Source: Candidatus Gottesmanbacteria bacterium
GTDB taxonomy: Bacteria > Patescibacteriota > Microgenomatia > 2-02-FULL-39-11
Direction: 5' to 3'
DNA: 15,444 nt
Assembly: GCA_016218275.1 (NCBI GenBank)
Contig: JACREK010000047.1
Location: 1 to 15,444, forward strand
A program made the position numbers and the translations under genes. Each line of letters starts with the position of its first letter. Position 1 is the stretch's first letter. Below are positions 14,601 to 15,444 of the stretch, piece after piece. The notes under the pieces are model-generated. The model ran no database searches and was not told where the DNA came from. It worked only from the letters and a program-made list of their open reading frames with translations.

Positions 14601-14640
14601 GTACAATCCAAATGAGTACATGAAGTATTCAAGATTGTAC
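14601..14640. promoter_or_regulatory. inverted repeat overlapping the envelope-unit promoter (possible operator)
   Basis: GTACAATC (14601-14608) and GATTGTAC (14633-14640) are perfect 8-bp inverted arms; the right arm covers the -10 hexamer. A second dyad, CACTTTACATGTAAGTG (14642-14658), fills the promoter spacer. GTAC/ACATGTA words recur through the gap. An operator is inferred; no regulator is assigned. Confidence 0.5.
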
Positions 14641-14662
14641 TCACTTTACATGTAAGTGTCAA
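14634..14662 (-). promoter_or_regulatory. sigma70-type promoter for the DUF4446-DUF3048-wHTH-abrB-secD-secF unit
   Basis: On the minus strand a consensus TTGACA (14657-14662) is followed after exactly 17 bp by TACAAT (14634-14639). Transcription would start near 14627, leaving a leader of about 50 nt before the GTG at 14577. Confidence 0.8.
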
Positions 14663-14682
14663 TATGATAATGTACCTTTGTT

Positions 14683-14982
14683 ATGCCGAAAAAGACAAAG
14701 AAGCAGAAAATTTTGGCGCAACTGCATAGAAAATTGGCTTTTACTCCTCCCGATACTTCTGCAAATTTTGTCAAGAGCCAAAATCAAATACCCACAACTC
14801 ACGCTCAGACTTCGGTACCTTCCAGTTTCGTATATAATTTAGGGGCCGTTGCAAAGCCAAATTCCACTAAAAGTCCGCATGACTATTCTTATGTAAAATA
14901 TGACTTAATAAGAATTACTATATTCACTCTGTTTGCTATTACCCTCCAAAGTGTGTTATATTTCCTGTTACGCACAAGGTGA
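14683..14982 (+). CDS. small membrane protein, unknown function
   Basis: A 99-residue protein with a very basic N-terminus (MPKKTKKQKILAQLHRK), a polar Ser/Thr/Pro/Asn-rich middle (about 20-65) and a single C-terminal transmembrane helix (about 75-95) ending in RTR. By the positive-inside rule either orientation is possible, because both ends are basic. I recognise no domain. No Shine-Dalgarno precedes the ATG; a GATAAT at 14666-14671 would place the transcript start only a few bases upstream, so a very short leader is possible. It diverges from the DUF4446 gene and is followed by a repeat-filled gap. Confidence 0.7.
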   Translation: MPKKTKKQKILAQLHRKLAFTPPDTSANFVKSQNQIPTTHAQTSVPSSFVYNLGAVAKPNSTKSPHDYSYVKYDLIRITIFTLFAITLQSVLYFLLRTR

Positions 14983-15031
14983 AGCTAAATTAAACATAAG
15001 CGAAGCAATATGAAATTTTCGAAGATGACTA

Positions 15032-15130
15032 TGTCATTCCGAGCGAAGCGAGGAATCTCTCAACTTGTTTGAGTGAATATCATCTCGCATTCGCGAGAGA
15101 TCCCTCGTCGTTTTACTCCTCGGGATGACA
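15032..15130. repeat. dispersed palindromic repeat (TGTCATTCCGAG family), copy 2
   Basis: TGTCATTCCGAG (15032-15043) pairs with CTCGGGATGACA (15119-15130; 11 of 12), and GGAATCTCTC (15052-15061) with GAGAGATCCC. The tip is a perfect TCTCGC-ATTC-GCGAGA hairpin (15083-15098). A further half-unit TGTCATCTTGCGAG follows at 15139-15152, mirroring the extra half-unit in copy 1. It occupies most of the 219-bp gap between the two + strand genes. Confidence 0.85.
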
Positions 15131-15184
15131 ATTGAGAATGTCATCTTGCGAGCTAGAAAATTTTATATGCAAGCTTTTTTAGAG

Positions 15185-15193
15185 AGGAGGTGA
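15185..15193 (+). promoter_or_regulatory. near-perfect ribosome binding site of the DUF5679 gene
   Basis: AGGAGGTGA ends 8 nt before the ATG at 15202. This is the best match to anti-Shine-Dalgarno complementarity in the window. It favours 15202 over the internal ATG at 15211. Confidence 0.8.
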
Positions 15194-15201
15194 AGAAATT
15201 T

Positions 15202-15342
15202 ATGGCATCAATGTATTGCGTAAAATGTCGTGCAAAAAGAGATGATCCAAATGCACAAAAAGTCACCATGAAAAACGGTAAACCGGCTTTGAAAGGAAAA
15301 TGTCCCACATGTGGAACCGGTATGTACAAGATCGGTGGATAA
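15202..15342 (+). CDS. DUF5679 zinc-ribbon protein
   Basis: A 46-residue protein with two CxxC knuckles, C6-V-K-C9 and C34-P-T-C37, separated by a basic stretch containing VTMKNGKPALKGKC. This is the DUF5679 pattern (YCVKCR ... KNGRPALKG.CP.CG), a small zinc-binding domain of unknown role. Length is normal for the family. Start at 15202 is chosen for its AGGAGGTGA site; M4 at 15211 is the alternative. It ends 48 bp before a strong terminator and is probably monocistronic and well expressed, judging by the initiation and termination signals. Confidence 0.88.
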   Translation: MASMYCVKCRAKRDDPNAQKVTMKNGKPALKGKCPTCGTGMYKIGG

Positions 15343-15350
15343 GTTAGGCC

Positions 15351-15386
15351 AATTAGACTAATTAGTCAAATTTGTCAAAAAAGTCA
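15351..15386. repeat. degenerate 9-bp tandem repeat
   Basis: Four adjacent 9-mers share a pattern: AATTAGACT, AATTAGTCA, AATTTGTCA, AAAAAGTCA. They lie between the DUF5679 stop codon and its terminator. The units are too short and too diverged for a CRISPR. Confidence 0.5.
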
Positions 15387-15390
15387 AATA

Positions 15391-15417
15391 AAAACCCCTC
15401 TTTCACGGAGGGGTTTT
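15391..15417 (+). terminator. Rho-independent terminator after the DUF5679 gene
   Basis: Perfect 10-bp arms AAAACCCCTC (15391-15400) and GAGGGGTTTT (15408-15417) enclose a 7-nt loop and run into a T-rich tract. The flanking A and T runs make it potentially bidirectional. Confidence 0.9.
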
Positions 15418-15444
15418 GTTATTTTAACTCATTTGTCAACCACT

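Noticed and set aside
15351..15386. Possible CRISPR-like array after the DUF5679 gene
   Set aside because: The units are only 9 bp, abutting and diverged, with no spacers and no cas1 or effector gene nearby.

Overview
The window looks like a chromosomal segment of a Patescibacteria/CPR bacterium, most likely Microgenomates-like. This is inferred from gene content and texture: low G+C, tightly packed genes with ATGA stop/start overlaps, an archaeal-type PEP carboxylase, a PaaX/Cas2-like protein, DUF3048, DUF4446 and DUF5679 proteins, and many palindromic or low-complexity dispersed repeats. No rRNA, tRNA, CRISPR array or recognisable transposase was seen.

Layout. Positions 1-288 hold the 3' end of a + strand gene that overlaps tail-to-tail with the next unit. 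A minus-strand unit runs from 7387 down to 263: recJ, archaeal-type ppc, a class I/II aminotransferase, aspS, then a D,D-carboxypeptidase. recJ/ppc and aspS/dac each overlap by ATGA, and the two wider gaps hold repeats. The CCA-adding enzyme gene diverges from recJ across a 25-bp spacer that contains a symmetric -10-like element. A PaaX/Cas2-like gene (minus) at 8861-9535 lies between two related palindromes. A second minus-strand unit runs from 14577 down to 9727: DUF4446 protein, DUF3048 lipoprotein/membrane protein, a wHTH/nucleotidyltransferase-like protein, an AbrB-like protein, secD, secF. It starts at a clear TTGACA-17-TACAAT promoter with dyads over it. On the + strand at the right end are a small membrane protein and a DUF5679 zinc-ribbon protein followed by a terminator.

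Functional logic. PEP carboxylase makes oxaloacetate, the aminotransferase could convert it to aspartate, and AspRS charges it onto tRNA, so the left unit reads as a compact aspartate supply-and-use cassette. The right unit is about the cell envelope: Sec export, a YerB-family protein and small regulators.

Main unusual signals: (i) dispersed repeats lie in frame inside the coding sequences of recJ (two sites), secF and secD, and one repeat is read in different frames in recJ and secF; (ii) the PaaX/Cas2-like gene is bounded by 13-bp perfect inverted ends belonging to 42-bp palindromes; (iii) the AspRS is bacterial in type but lacks the GAD insertion domain; (iv) recJ/cca share a minimal divergent promoter region and cca may be leaderless.
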